The position numbers and the translations under genes are program-made. Positions 63,244 through 64,000 of a stretch of 64,000 nt of DNA are shown here, piece by piece. The stretch's first letter is position 1; the number at the start of each line of letters is the position of its first letter. Source of the stretch: Fasciola hepatica (taxonomy: Eukaryota > Platyhelminthes > Trematoda > Plagiorchiida > Fasciolidae); the NCBI GenBank assembly GCA_948099385.1, contig CANUEZ040000031.1, positions 1,977,001-2,041,000 on the forward strand, in the 5' to 3' direction. The notes under the pieces are model-generated. The model searched no databases. It was not told the origin of the DNA and saw nothing but the letters and a program-made list of their open reading frames with translations.

Positions 63244-64000
63244 TCCCTTCACAGACAAATGGTAGAGGTATCTGAGGATATCATTCTTCGCGACTGCTCA
63301 AACGGCAAAATGGTTTTTCTTCAAGAACCCTCACCGGAGCCTTTTTGCATAGACCTTCTGACCCAAAATGCCGAGAGACTTTAACCCAGCACAGAAACGT
63401 GGCAATAATACCCGGAAAGCAGCTTCTTCTGGTCTGCCACGTGAGATCTGGTTGCTGCGTGCATTCTATCACGCTTTGCTGATGCGTTGTTATCAATCTG
63501 CATTAAATGTTCAGTCCCCCGCCTCAAGCGCCCAATGGACAAAGAGGAACGTGTGGTGTTCAGCAACATTCTCGATGCAAACTACTCACCCCAGGTGGGC
63601 GAAAGTTTCCCAATGATGACTTCTCCCACTCTCGAGAGAATCCCGGGTAATTTACTCTCACGTCCAATTTGTAGGGTTTTTTGATCGATTGACTGCTTTC
63701 TCTTCGTGTTGATTTCCTGGATTGTCCTTTCCAGGGGCAGGCTGTTTGGAACCAGATGCTGTTTATCAACTGTTTTTGAAACCGGAAATTTGCTGGCCTC
63801 TCTCTATTGTTCTGTCAGGCACGATTGCACATCCTGCTTAAGGAAGTCATTCAGCATAGCTCGTTGGGTCATGGAAGCACGCAAGTAATCACACCGTGCT
63901 AAAGCGCATTCTCTTCGTAATACAGCTCTGTCGAGACAAACCTATGGCCTCACCAGAGGATTTTCTGTGTTTAAAAACGCGGAATGTGCAGTATATGCCT
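63244..64000. other. Right end of the window, unit continues
   Basis: Matches 38481-39237 at offset 24763 up to the last base, so the 24.7-kb unit is not finished and the array may continue beyond the window. One difference turns CAA into TAA near 63886, shortening the plus frame 63706-63888 relative to 38943-39260. Confidence 0.8.

Noticed and set aside
1..64000. Hammerhead ribozyme (CTGATGA plus GAAA core), looked for because some flatworm SINEs carry one
   Set aside because: CTGATGA words occur (for example near 1491, 29490 and 34940), but none is followed by a stem II and GAAA in the right place.
1..64000. CRISPR arrays, operons, bacterial promoters, rRNA
   Set aside because: None seen. 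Sequence style, TE content and lack of dense coding show eukaryotic DNA.

Overview
The window is gene-poor, repeat-rich eukaryotic (animal) DNA. No intact protein gene, rRNA or tRNA gene can be supported: the longest open frame is 195 codons, and most open frames are short and conflict on both strands. What can be recognised is decayed transposable elements. Their reverse-transcriptase and 3'-end protein signatures resemble non-LTR elements I know from flatworms, especially trematodes, so a digenean or other flatworm is my best guess. That is an inference from TE style, not a marker-gene identification. The gene-poor, tandemly duplicated layout would suit heterochromatin or a sex-chromosome-like region, but nothing here proves it.

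The main structure is a nested tandem array. A unit of about 24.66 kb is present twice with near-identity: 18568-39237 matches 43247-64000 (offset 24679, then 24657/24655, then 24763 after indels), and the right copy runs off the window. Left of it, about 9980-17175 is an older relative (roughly 85% by eye) of about 33746-40878, so part of a third, diverged unit is present. Each full unit also holds a tandem pair of smaller units, A (4.93 kb; 17300-22229 and 41979-46908) and B (about 4.6 kb; 22230-26869 and 46909-51526). In the left full unit, the first 1555 bp of A and B look identical while the rest has diverged, which suggests recent gene conversion or unequal exchange.

Region by region. 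1-9570 is mostly unrecognised single-copy sequence with a tRNA-derived SINE (about 3600-3838), a (TA)27 microsatellite (6833-6886) and a GC-rich island (8731-8855). 9570-11430 is a minus-strand BEL/Pao LTR-retrotransposon remnant (gag, protease, RT). 12060-14720 is a minus-strand LINE remnant (endonuclease, RT, C-terminal end). 14720-17175 is unrecognised sequence shared with the next unit. 17300-26869 holds units A and B. 27050-28457 is a plus-strand LINE remnant. 28460-33745 is unrecognised. 33747-35300 and 35820-38480 are the second BEL/Pao and minus-strand LINE copies. 38480-41860 holds unrecognised shared sequence plus an extra 980-bp copy of the start of A. From 41860 to the end the unit repeats: A', B', plus-strand LINE, unrecognised block, BEL/Pao, minus-strand LINE.

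All the elements are dead: stops, frameshifts and changed catalytic motifs are visible in each. The elements do not cooperate in a pathway. The interest is the history of duplication, conversion and decay, which can be ordered because copies of different ages lie side by side. A tandem near-identical pair can also be an assembly artefact (two haplotypes placed in series), and this must be excluded first.
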